A stretch of DNA of 64,000 nt from Pisaster brevispinus. Its lineage: Eukaryota; Echinodermata; Asteroidea; Forcipulatida; Asteriidae. The notes beneath the pieces were generated by a model, which made no database searches, had not been told where the DNA came from, and saw nothing but the letters and a program-made list of their open reading frames with translations. Of this stretch, positions 12,501 through 24,500 are shown piece by piece; the stretch's first letter is position 1; every line of letters starts with the position of its first letter. The stretch covers positions 10,352,866-10,416,865 of the forward strand of contig JAMKCF010000016.1 in assembly GCA_023634235.1 (NCBI GenBank), read 5' to 3'. The translations under genes and the position numbers were made by a program.

Positions 12501-15500
12501 CTGGGCAATCTCGGTGGTCTGGTGCTAAGACATCTGCTCTAGAATGGCAAAGGTCGTGGGTTCGAATCCCATCCGAATAATATCCCAATGTATTATTTTC
12601 ACAGGAATCAGGAAAGTAATGACTTTAACAGTGCTTAAAACTATGGAAGTGTTTTAAGAACAGGATAAAAAAAAGAAAACAAGAAAGAAAGAAAAACAAA
12701 GAAGAAGAAGCTAGTTTGCCTAGACGGATTACTAATTCGCCTAGGCGGATTACTAATTCGCCCGGTTGGATTACTATTTCCCCAGGTGGATTACTATTTC
12801 GAAAGGTAATTTGTAAAATTAATGGCCTGACGTTTCGACCAAAGCAGAGTCTTTCTCGAAAGCTTTTAAAAAAATGTTAATAATAAAAATACAAAAAATT
12901 ATAACACAATAAATTTTCATCAAATTTTAGATGAAGGTCAGGTAAAAACACAAATGCTGGGTTCGTGAAAATAGAGATCGAGGTTGTTTCACCCCAGGTA
13001 ACTCCTATACATGTCTTTGACGTTATTTAGATGTTGAGATGAGCAAGACTTTTGTATTTTAAAATTTGTTAAACATATTATGTACCCTCCGGCGAATATT
13101 CACGAATAACATTTAATTTTGCAAAATAATTTTCTTTATCCCCTGCTTGGTCGACCCACTCTTTCTTTACGCATTGATACCTACAGACAAAAACGAGTGT
13201 GCAACTGAAGGGGATGACTGCGATCAAGTCTGTACAAATAGTGACGGCAAATTTACATGTTCGTGTTACGAAGGCTATGAACTTGACATGAACGGAAAAA
13301 CATGTTTTGGTAAGTAAATATCTCCGTTTTGGGCATGCTGAGCTAAAAAGTGACGTCCGCGTCTTCTATACTGTGGACGCCCTCTATCGATGTAAGCTTT
13401 GGCTAATTGGGGATCAATACCACTTAACAAGCATGTATGTCAAAACTATCCATATCAACAGTGAGAAACTTGTCGTAGAGCTCATTTCGAAATGGATGCG
13501 CCAACGAGTTGACTCAGATACGAGCAGAGAACAACACGGCATATCGTCAAGTTCCTTTTCTGTGTCAACATCGAAACCTAAACCGGAGTGGCAAGAGATT
13601 CTGTCCCCTGGACATTCTGTCCCCGCAAACGGCGAGGCTATGTACAAACTTCTTCTGATAGCGCCCTCTTTTGAATCATCCTCCTGGGCCCATGTTAATT
13701 TCCTTCATCGGGGACAGAATCTCCAAAAGACAGATTTCCTTAGGACACCGGCAGTGTTTATCAAGCACGATTCTAAAATGCAGAGGTACACCACACAGCA
13801 GATGGTCCGAACTCCTGGGCCTGTTCGGCGCCTTAAGAGCAAATTTCCGCGCTAAGTCGCACCATGAGTTTGGGCCCTGTTGTTTTAATTATCACGCAGA
13901 AAAGTTGACAAAATCTGTGAATTTTTGAGGGGAGTTGCCTAACATTACATTACGATTGATATTTTTCGTTTGCAGATATCGATGAGTGCACACCTACAAC
14001 CATAAACTGTGACCTAATACAAATCTGCCAAAAGATCGAAACAGAACATGGGTTGAAATGCTATTTTATCGACGGCAGTTATAGTAAGCTTCAGTTGGGG
14101 CCTAGAGGTACGTTTTGATCAACCTCTTTCCCACACGTTGACGACTAAGCAATTTAGTGAATACTTAATGCTAGTTTAAAAAAAAACTAACTACAACAGC
14201 AACAGTGTACAAGCCGATTAGAAGGGCAACATAATGTTTGTACTTATATACACGTAAACATAAAATAATATTTATCTGGTAGGGCATACCAAACCTTGGA
14301 AGGTGTTGATACACAATGATACACTCTTGTTTCAGTAAAACAACTAGGCCTATAGATAGTTCCCAATAGACGCCATCTTTACGGGCAAATTGCATTTTGG
14401 CTTGCAGGCGCGCCAAGCGCTCAAATTATTAACGCAGCCGCGCTGTTTACTAACCAATCCTGCAATGAGTTTTGTGAAATGTGCGCGTGCTGCACGCCGT
14501 TCTCACACAAAACGCATGACTGTGTGTTCCAAATAGCCCGTAAAGATGGCCGAATTACGTCATATTGCAACCTATCTATACTGGTAATCCTCGTAATTTG
14601 CTAGAGCTTTTGTTGCAGTGTTTGAGGAAACGAAAAGTGGGTCTTTCAAATACTAGTGTTAATACAAAAATTAGCTAGAAGAGTTGCACTGTGCCCTGTG
14701 CCCACTCCTGCAATACATGATTCAACAAATAATCTTGCTCTCTGTGAGAACTACATCCATAGAAAATGCACATTACACATTGCACTGAAGTCTGGATACT
14801 AGACAGAGTCAGATTAAAGTGCGGCCCATCCTCGTTCCCAGGGGTGAGGGATTTCGCCGCGCCATTTTTTTCCCAGCATGCCTCGCTCGATCATAACCCC
14901 TGCAATTGGTTCATTAAAATGTGCTAGAATCTAGCACATTTTAATTAGGCCTGTGGCCGATCCATTCTAACAGTAACACGCACGTTCACGTATGGTAACC
15001 CGTAAAAAAGGCATCAAGTCAAAAAGCAACTGGGGTCGATTTCACAAAACCCTTCCTATGGCCTAACTTAGGACTAGTCCTAGGCAATGCTAGGAGATAG
15101 GACTAGTCCTAAGTTAAGACCAGTTACTGGTCCTAACTTCAGATAAGACTAGTCTTATCTCTTTGTGAAATCGACCCCAGCCTCGTTCCCAGTGGTGTAC
15201 GATCTCGACGCGCCATTTTGTTTTCTTTCCCAGAATGCCTTGCTTGATTGTAACCCCTGGAAGTGTGACTTTCAGCCTCGCTACCATGGGCAGCGCGCCG
15301 TATCGATATCTCTCGTCACTAACCCCTGGTAGGGATGTTCTGAGAAACAGCGCTGGTTGGCTCCCAATGGTGACTACTTTGCGTGCACGCTTGTTAAAAA
15401 CTTTCGAGCGCATTTATAGCACTTGTAGGACGCTTAGTACGCGCGTGTGAAATTGCAAGTATTTTGACGCGATTCCATTTCAAATGAATCATGTTTTTAC

Positions 15501-18500
15501 ACGGTCACCCTTAACTGCATACAGCTAGACATACCGAAAATCAAAGAAGAATGACAGAGGACCAGTTGCTTTTTGACTTGATGCCTCTTTTACGGGTTAC
15601 CGTACTTGAGCGCGCGCGTAGAACGGATCGGCCCAGGTCTAATTAAAATGTGCTAGATTCTAGCACATTTTAATGAACCAAATACAGGGGTTATGATCGA
15701 GCAAGGCATGCTGGGAAAAAATGGCGTGGCGAGATCGATCACCCCTGGGAACGAGGATGTGTGACTTTAAAATATCCAAATATATTGGATATTTTAATTA
15801 GTCCTGTGGTTGATCCATTCTGTGGTAGAGACTACGCAGAACGCGCTGTCAAAGGACGCATCAAGTCATGGAGCAACTGGCCCCTCTCAATCTTTTTCGA
15901 TCTTGTGGTTCGCCTAACTGTGTGCAGTTTAGGATGATCATGTAGAAACATGATTCATTTGAAACGTATTGCGTCGAAATACATGCATTTTTACACGCGC
16001 GTACTAAGCGCCCGGGGGGATCCGACAAGCGCCCTACAAGCGTTCGAATGTTTTTCACAAGCGTGCACGCAAAGCAGTGCATTTGGGTTAGCCAATCAGC
16101 ATTGATTTTCAGTGTTTCCCTCCCAGGGGTTTAGTGACGAGAGGTATCGATACGGCGTGCTGCGAGGCTGCGGTAGCGAGGCTGAAATCGACCCCTGGGG
16201 CCGTATCCACGAAAATACTTAAGTCACAAAATAGTTAGCACCCCACTTAAATACCAAACTTAGACGAATCTTACTGACTAAGTGGTATTCACAAAGCATT
16301 TGCGCTAAGTGCCCCGCTTACTTTCGCGTCTTAAATTTAAGTGTGGTCCGAGCTGACTTAAGTGGGGCACTAGGGTGTCATGGCGGCTTTTTTACGTGTC
16401 GCGCACCGCAGAAATTTCAACGACAGAATTCTTCGTAGAGAGAGAGTATTTCGCGAAGGGTGCAATCCATTAGCAGAATTTACTGACGGTGAACTTTACT
16501 CACGTTATAGGTTTGATAGAAACGGTGTTGTATTTGTTACTAAACTGATACGAGAAGAAATTGAGTCGCAGACGGAGCGAAGTTGTGCTATTCCTTCCGA
16601 AATCAAGGTGTTAATAGTGCTGCAATTTTATGCAATCGGAATTTCACAGTCATCAGTATCGAGGATAGTCAATCTCATTTCATCAAGTCTGTCAAGAAAA
16701 CTTGGTGAATTTGTAAGGTGGCCAGCAATCGCAGATCTACAAAATATTCAAAGGGGATTTTTCAACATCGCATGATTTCCGGGCGTAATTGGAATTATCG
16801 ACGGCACACATATCCGAATCTTAGCACCAGCAGAGCACGAAGAACAATATGTAAACAGAAAAAAATACCACTCCATCAATGTACAAGTTGTTGTGGACAA
16901 TATGTGTTGTTCAATGGCCAGGAAGTACGCATGATTGATTGCGTCTGGGTCATCATAGTAACCGTTTATGACGTAGGTTTTGTGCGTATGTGCACTAACT
17001 TGATTTAAATAACTTAACTTTTTAAGATATAAGTGGGGTACTAGTTTAAGTGGGGTACTTAGATGTTTTGTGAATAGCTACTTAAGCGCCCGACTTAAGT
17101 TAGCGGGGTGCTTAAGACTTAAAACTTAAGTACTCCACAAAGTTTAGTTTCGTGAATACCGGCCCTGGCCCTCTGTCATTCTTCTTCGGTTTCCGATAAT
17201 GTCTAACTGTATGCAGTTTAGGGTGACCGTGTAAAAACATGTATCATTTGAAATGGAATCGCGTCAAAATACTTGCATTTTCACACGCGCATACTAAGCG
17301 TCCTACAAGCGCCATACATGCGCTCGAAAGTTTTTAACAAGCGTGCACGCAAAGTAGTCACCCTTGGGAGCCAATTAGCGTTGTTTTTCAGTGCATCCCT
17401 ACCAGGGGTTAGTGACGAGAGGTCGCTACCATGGGCAGCGCGCCGTATCGATACCTCTCGTTGCTAAACCCTTGGGAGAAAAACACTGAAAATCAACGTT
17501 GATTGGCTAACCAAAATGTACTGCTTTGCAACCTCGTTCCCAGGGTGTGTCGAGCAGTACCAGGTTGACCGCTCTCTATTGTAAACATGGGTTGAAATAA
17601 AGTAAACCATGGGCACAAGGTTGAGTTGCTCCTTGACTTAATGCGTCCTTTTGACAGTGCACTCTGCGTAGTCTCTAACACAGAATGGATCAACCACAGG
17701 ACTAATTAAAATATCCAATGGATATTTTAAAGTCACACTTTCAGGGGTTACAATCGAGCAAAGCATTTTGGGAAAGAAAACAAAATGGCGCGTCGAGATC
17801 GTACACCAATCGGAACGAGGTTGTACTCCGGTTAATTCGCTAACATGAACGCCAGCGCTTGGATCTTGTCAATGAAGTGACGTTCGTTCGTTCAAATTTG
17901 CATACATGCACACGTAACGTGCATCTAAGACAGTATCCGTATTGGCAATGGCTATTGCTGTATCGCCGCGTCATATACCTTGAAGTATAGGAAGTTTTGT
18001 CGAACCAAATATCGCCTCCACAAAATTACGGACTATGTTAGCTCACAAAGAAAAAGAAAACCACACAATTTCGAGGGATATTTGTGTGAATTATAATATT
18101 TTACTTTTAAAACATCTTTCCAACCGTGTTAATTTCATAACAAACGCTTTTTATAGCCCAAAGCGCCCAATTCGAAAGCACTGTGCCCCTTTTACTTTGT
18201 TTTGATCACTTCAAAGGTAATGAGGGCGTTCGACTCGTGGGTGGAAACAACGCTTCTGAAGGTAGAGTGGAGGTGTATGATAACAATACATCTAGTTGGA
18301 GCACAGTTTATGACAGCGGATGGGATATCAATGACGCTAATGTTGTGTGTCGACAACTCAACTACGCCCGGGCAGCCAGGACACGTGTGGACTCATACTT
18401 CCGTCGAGGAAGTGGGGGGATTTATCTTAATAATATCGGCTGCACAGGAACCGAGGGCGACATAAGACAATGTCCAAATGCAGACAGGAGTCCCGGCTCC

Positions 18501-21500
18501 ATTTCATACAGTCACAACAATGATGCAGGGGTCGAGTGCGTTCCGCACACGTTCCTAACGGGTGAGTGTGGGGTGTTGTTATTGGCTTTTGTATTCACAG
18601 CATTGGCAATTTATATTACATATACAAAATTTATTATACCAAATTATAATAGTAAAACCATGAAATAGAATGTGCTTTTGCAAACTGCTTTAATACCAAA
18701 CAAAAGGACCTATGGTTTAAAAAAATATATATATATAAAGTAAGCGGCCTGACTTTTTAACCCCAGTGGAGTCTTTATCGAATTTCGAGAAAGACTCTGC
18801 TAGGGTCGAAACGTCAGACCACTAATTACTTTTTTCAATAATGTAAACATTCATAAGAACAACAATTACTCCACATTGAATCCCAAAACAGGCACCGTGA
18901 TAATCACGTGAGCATATGTTGTATCCATACGTGGTCTTTAAAGAATTACAAATGTTAAAAAAACGATTGTTCGGAGCTAAAGGACCTGTCACATACTAGA
19001 TAACAGAGCTTACTGTGTTTGTTTTTCGAAGTAAGACTTTACGAACAATGGTTATTGTGCTGGGCCGGCACAATGCGCCTTGCTTATTTGCGTCCTCTTT
19101 TGTATGGTGCCGTTGGCGTGTGGTCATTGGCGATTGCTTTTTTAATTAATTGGTCACCACGCTGGTCCGTCATTAGTGTGGTGACTCCTTGAAGTCAGGG
19201 GTCAGTCACATAGGGGTCGCACCCTTTGCATCAGGAGTGTGGTAACTCTGCATGAGCACTTGTTTATTGTTATTAAAATGTCGTTGCTATTTAAAGGGAA
19301 AGGGGAGGTGGTCGTAACACCACGACCTGAGGTGTAGCATGTCTACCCTCCCCCGGGATCCCTTTCAGGCAAAGACTCTCCAACAATTAGTAACGATCAA
19401 TTTTCGCCAACAGACAAATCAAAATCAAAATCAAAATCAAAAACTCAAACTCAAAAACCCCCAAAGTGCCCTCGAGATTGACACGTGATTCCTGGAACTC
19501 AAACTAGGAATGTTTTGCTTAAAGTACACGCCGTTCACTAGAAGGTAAAATCATTGGAATCAAGATTAAAACAAAAAAAATTGCCATGAGAACAGCAAAG
19601 CTCTATTCAAATTGTGAGTTATGACACTAGATAATTTTGATTAATAACAGAATTCATGAAAATTTGTAAGCAAAAACTAATGTGGGCGGGTACATGCTTG
19701 AGGAAAACCTGACAATGGTTCCCTGATCAAAAGTAGGTGCGATTATTGGCGGTTCTAAATAAGGTAAGTTCTTACACAGGGAGGTCAATTACCGGTAAGC
19801 AATATTGTCTTCTTGCTATACAAGCACAAAATGCGTCAGCAAAAGTGTATATTTCATGCACAAAATATGTGCATTGTTGTGTCACTCACTAGGGGCCAAG
19901 TTCATAGAGCTGCTTAAGCAGAAAATATTGCTAAATAATTTGCTGCTAAGGGAAAATGAGCAGGATCCCAGTCAATTGTACAGTTGACATGGTATTTTGG
20001 CTGGTAACCTGAGCCTGGTAAGTGCAATTTTGTTGAACTTAAGCAGCTTTATGATTCTAGACCCTGCTTATTACAGAAGCCGCCGGTAAGCTAGCGTGCA
20101 ATGTGTTTTGCTTACAGGCAGCTGTTTTTGTGAAAAAGAAATTCTGCTAATGGCCGCTCCATAAGCAGAAAACGTCTGCTTGCGGGCATATGAAATGGGC
20201 CCCCACGTCTATAATAAAGTTACTTCTTTACTTTACATGAATACCAGCTGGTTTGGTTGTGTATTTTTGTCTGTTTAGGTGTTCTGCCTAGCGTCAACTG
20301 TTCCGAGCTGCTAGTCTGTAGTCAGGTAGATGTTAACTACACGTGCGCTTGTGTGGCAGAGGAGGGTCATGCTCTGAGTGAGGCCGCAAACATTTTATCC
20401 AAAGGTAATAGTTAGTGCGTTAATTCCATTATTTACACAAAATACGAAAACAAAATCTGAATGATAAATGTTGCAGATCATGAAAATATAATTTATTTTG
20501 AGAAAGGATTCCCTTTCCAAGTAATATGGTTCAGATGGTTTGTCGCCCAAAACACATTTGAATCTGAGAAACGGTTAATGACACAATCGTGTCTGAGGTT
20601 TCTGAGGGTTGGTGTACGTTGGTTAATGGTACGGCCAGAGATAATGCGGTTGTTACCCGCTGTGACATTTTTAGAGAGAAGTGGATAGATTCGACGTTCT
20701 TGGGAAAATACCATAACAGTTTTTGCTGTTTTCTCAGCAAGTAGTCACTGCAGTCTGCTGAAACCTTCACATGTGACTCTAATTGTATCTTTAATGAAAA
20801 TTATACCTACAAATCAACATTACATTGACAAAAAACAATCTCTGACCCTACCTTCAAGGTTTTAATCGCAAATTGTCCCTGCATTCATCTTGAGTTACTT
20901 TTTTACGTTCATGTTTTTTTCAAGGAGACTGTAATAACACTGATCCATCAAACCGCACAAAATTGCACGTGTGTCGCAACTCCAGAGGAACACTTATCTG
21001 CAGTTGTGTGAAAGGGTACCAACTATCTATCGACAACTCATTCTGCCGGGGTAAGTTAAATTTTTGGGTTCAAGGGTCAACAAAATCATGAAAATCGGAG
21101 AGCCTCAACATTAATACTTTCATTGTATGACCATTATCAATTCTTTTTCATTATGTTTTATTTATTTGTTTAAACGATTTTGGGTTTATGAAAGTTCGCC
21201 CCAAAGAAGCGTGTAAAGCTACAAAAATAAAAATACTAAAGATGACAATTTCAGGAGAGTTGAATTTAGAAATTGATAGGCTCCAAAAAACAGTCTGGAT
21301 TGTAGAATGAATGGAAACATGCGCCAGGCAAGGAGTTCCAAGGAGCATAAAAGTGTTGGAATGGCTCTTTGATTTACATCTCAGCAAAGAAAGAGTGTCA
21401 AAGGGTGAGAAGAAGCAGAAAGCCTGGTTACACGCTCAGACACTTATTAGGAGGAATAGGTCGGACACACTGGTGGCACATTTACCATGAAAGTAGTAGA

Positions 21501-24500
21501 AAAGACAGAGGCTGGCTACAGACCTTTGGTGGGAAAGGAGCTGTAGCGTTGATCCCAACCCTTTATCAACAATATTTACAATCATCTTCTGCTCTCTATC
21601 ACGGTTGCCATCTCGCATCTTTATACATCGTAACGATTATCATATTACTCTTTAATGGGTTTGATTGCCTTAGTTTGTGTTTTCCGGAGTTAAAATAAGT
21701 ACCATTGCTACCGGCTCCTTTGCTTAAAAATTTCTGAATTGTTTTTTTGTATTTGTAGGTAAGGATCTGCATGACTGCAACTCGATGCAAAATTGTAAGA
21801 ACACAGAAGGTGGCTACGAGTGTCCATGCAAAGCCGGGTATCTCTACAACACGGAGACCGGGGAATGTGATGGTAAGTATAATGGGACACGGTATGGAGG
21901 TGGTTTGTAAAGAATAATGGAGAAAACATTTACCAGTAACCGCTTTAACTTTTGTTTGGAGTTCTGGAGGAGTCACAATAAAGAGCGCCACCAAGTGTCA
22001 CCAATAATGACCATAAAAACGTACTTGGTAAAGAGCACTGGAGAGCAGTCGATGTTATAAATCAGTGTTAGAAACGACACCCTTTGAAGTAAATTTATAA
22101 TTACGAAAAAAGTTTTAATAGGATTAATTTTTAATTATTAAAGTAATAATAAACTTGATTTTACTTCATCACTTCAGATATCGACGAGTGCTCTACTGAC
22201 TACATGAACTGCCCGGATGTACAAATCTGTTATGAAGACCGTCAGAACCGCACCATTGTTTGTGAATGTCTTAAAGGCGACATCAATGTGTGTGAGGCGG
22301 GTAAGAAGTACCTAGTAGGCTATATCTAATCGTCACCTAATGAACACTGTACCCTGCCCTACTTTGAGTCAGTGATCGACGGTTCAAAATTTAATTTTAA
22401 ATCTAAAGGTGTTGCAACTGATTTAATATAGCTGTACTTTATCTTGATTCATAGAGAGTATGCGCACCAATAATATGAGTTTTGCCACCTCTAACAGTAA
22501 TTGTTAAAGGCTGCACAACTCATATTATATTAACTGATGTATATTGACATATTGGACGGAGCGCATTTGGGCAATGAACGTAATTGGCTTTTTTTTTGTG
22601 ACATCACACAGGAAAATGCTCACCAGGCTGCACTGATCTGGAGGTGTGCGTTGGTGAAGCTTGCACCTGCTACCCGGAATATTTTCTCAACACTGAAAAT
22701 ATGCCTTGCAAAGGTAAACCAAATAGTGATCCGAAATCATTCCGAGGGATCCTTAATAATAACTATTAATATAGAGCGTTATGATTTTCGTGACTGGACT
22801 TTAATACACAAATTTTGCATGCTCTGTGTTGGGGTCCATCGTGTTCTGGTTTTTGTACACGTGAGGGGCAAATGGCACCAAGGTTATGCCGAGAGGGACA
22901 TTTGCCTTGGATGATGACTGACCATCATTTTGCATTTTCGGTCAGAGTGATTTTTTGTTTCCCTTTCGCCCTTTGATTTTGACCAGGCGGTGGTTGTGGT
23001 GAGATAATACACGACTGCACTGAGATGGAGACTTGTAACAACACGATTGGAGGCTACGAGTGCCCATGCATGAATGGATTCCTCAGAGGTCAAGGCGAAA
23101 ACGCAACATGTGACGGTAAAATAAACACTTTAGTCTTATTTTAAAAAAATATATAAAAAATACGCGGGTTGTCTGGTTGACGAGACAAACCCCAAATACA
23201 GGGCAGTGATATTAGATATTTGGCTGCTGCCACGTATTGTCTAAAACGTTTCATTTTTGCTGTTGTGACCATCCTTTGAAGATCCCAAGACACCGTCACA
23301 GCCGAGATACCTGCTAAATTATTAACTTAGGTATAGGCTTGAAGACATTTTGTGCAAAATTAATTTTACCCGGTAAGTCTGCTGCCACCAAGCGTCACAA
23401 TAGTCTTCCACTGGAACAGAGCCTTCTCTTGAAGATTATTAGAGCGTACTGATCGAAACGTCGAGTTGTTAAACCACTGGCTGGTTCTTCTTAAAACTGC
23501 CACATTTCATAAAAAGATGTATTACATAGTGTCCACAGATACCGCACTTGATTGTATCTTCACCAACCAAAGTTTCAATTGCTACACATCATTGTTCGAC
23601 AGATATCGACGAATGCCGCGAGAAAACCGATGGTTGTCATCACCTGTGTATGAATGTTGCTGGAAATTACTCGTGCACCTGCGTTGATGGGTACAACTTA
23701 CTGACTGACAAACACACGTGTGCCATGCCGATGTCTCTGCACGGTAAGTGCGTCCAGTAGTTGCCTTTGATTCACTTTGAGGTAGACGAAACAATAATCA
23801 GTGCTACCCATCCTCACAGTCACACGATTATTCCTATTGACACCCATTAATCACAACGGTTTTATTTTTACTTGTATAATACAGAAACAAGTGTGCTTTA
23901 TCAGAAGCAGGGCGATACAGCGATCGAGGTAAGTTTTCCCTACGTCACTACTCCACTACGTGAACATTACTCAAATCTGACGATCGCTTGTTATTAACAA
24001 CAAAAAAGGCAAAACCAAACACAAGTGACTTTTAAAATCATTAATCTGAATCACAATTAGCCAATATTCTACCCGATTGGTAACAGTGCATATAACTACT
24101 GTTCCTGCCTAAGCCCATGTAGCCCTAGTTTTTGCATTGCAACAAATGTTATATTACTTTTGGAAAGAGATCTACATTCTGTCCTGTAATGTTGTATAAT
24201 ACTGCTTTGTCATGTTTCTCGTCTCATATGACTAGGAATGAGAGTACAAAGAAAGACTCTCACGTCTTGTTCATCTACGGGGTTTCCCCTAAACTCTAAA
24301 ACACTCCCAGGTCAGAAATGACCCAATCCTGGTTCTGCGTATGGTCTGATCCTTCTGACAAAATTTTCTCTTTCGGGGTCAGCTTGATCTGGCAGTGGTC
24401 CGGTCCTCTGGGTTTGGAATCCAGATCAATTCTGACCTGGGAGTTTTTAGAGTGTAGGGACTGATAACAGCAATTTGAGTTTTCCTAGCGTCTCGGCTAG

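Larger units (their letters stand above)
15178..17822. repeat. Outer inverted repeats around the Harbinger remnant
   Basis: 15178-15272 pairs in reverse with 17742-17822 (CCTCGTTCC...GCGCCATTTTGTTTTCTTTCCC). 15760-15892 pairs with 17622-17748 and includes AATATCC...GGATATT palindromes. Successive nesting is the simplest reading. No gene other than the transposase fragment. Confidence 0.65.

Noticed and set aside
13307..13855. 182-codon open frame on the + strand
   Set aside because: It starts inside the donor of the cbEGF 4 exon and runs through the intron. The homologous introns in gene 2 are interrupted in that frame. No domain or compositional signal.
22537..22914. 125-codon + strand frame
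   Set aside because: It reads the EGF exon at 22612 in the wrong frame and continues through both splice sites.
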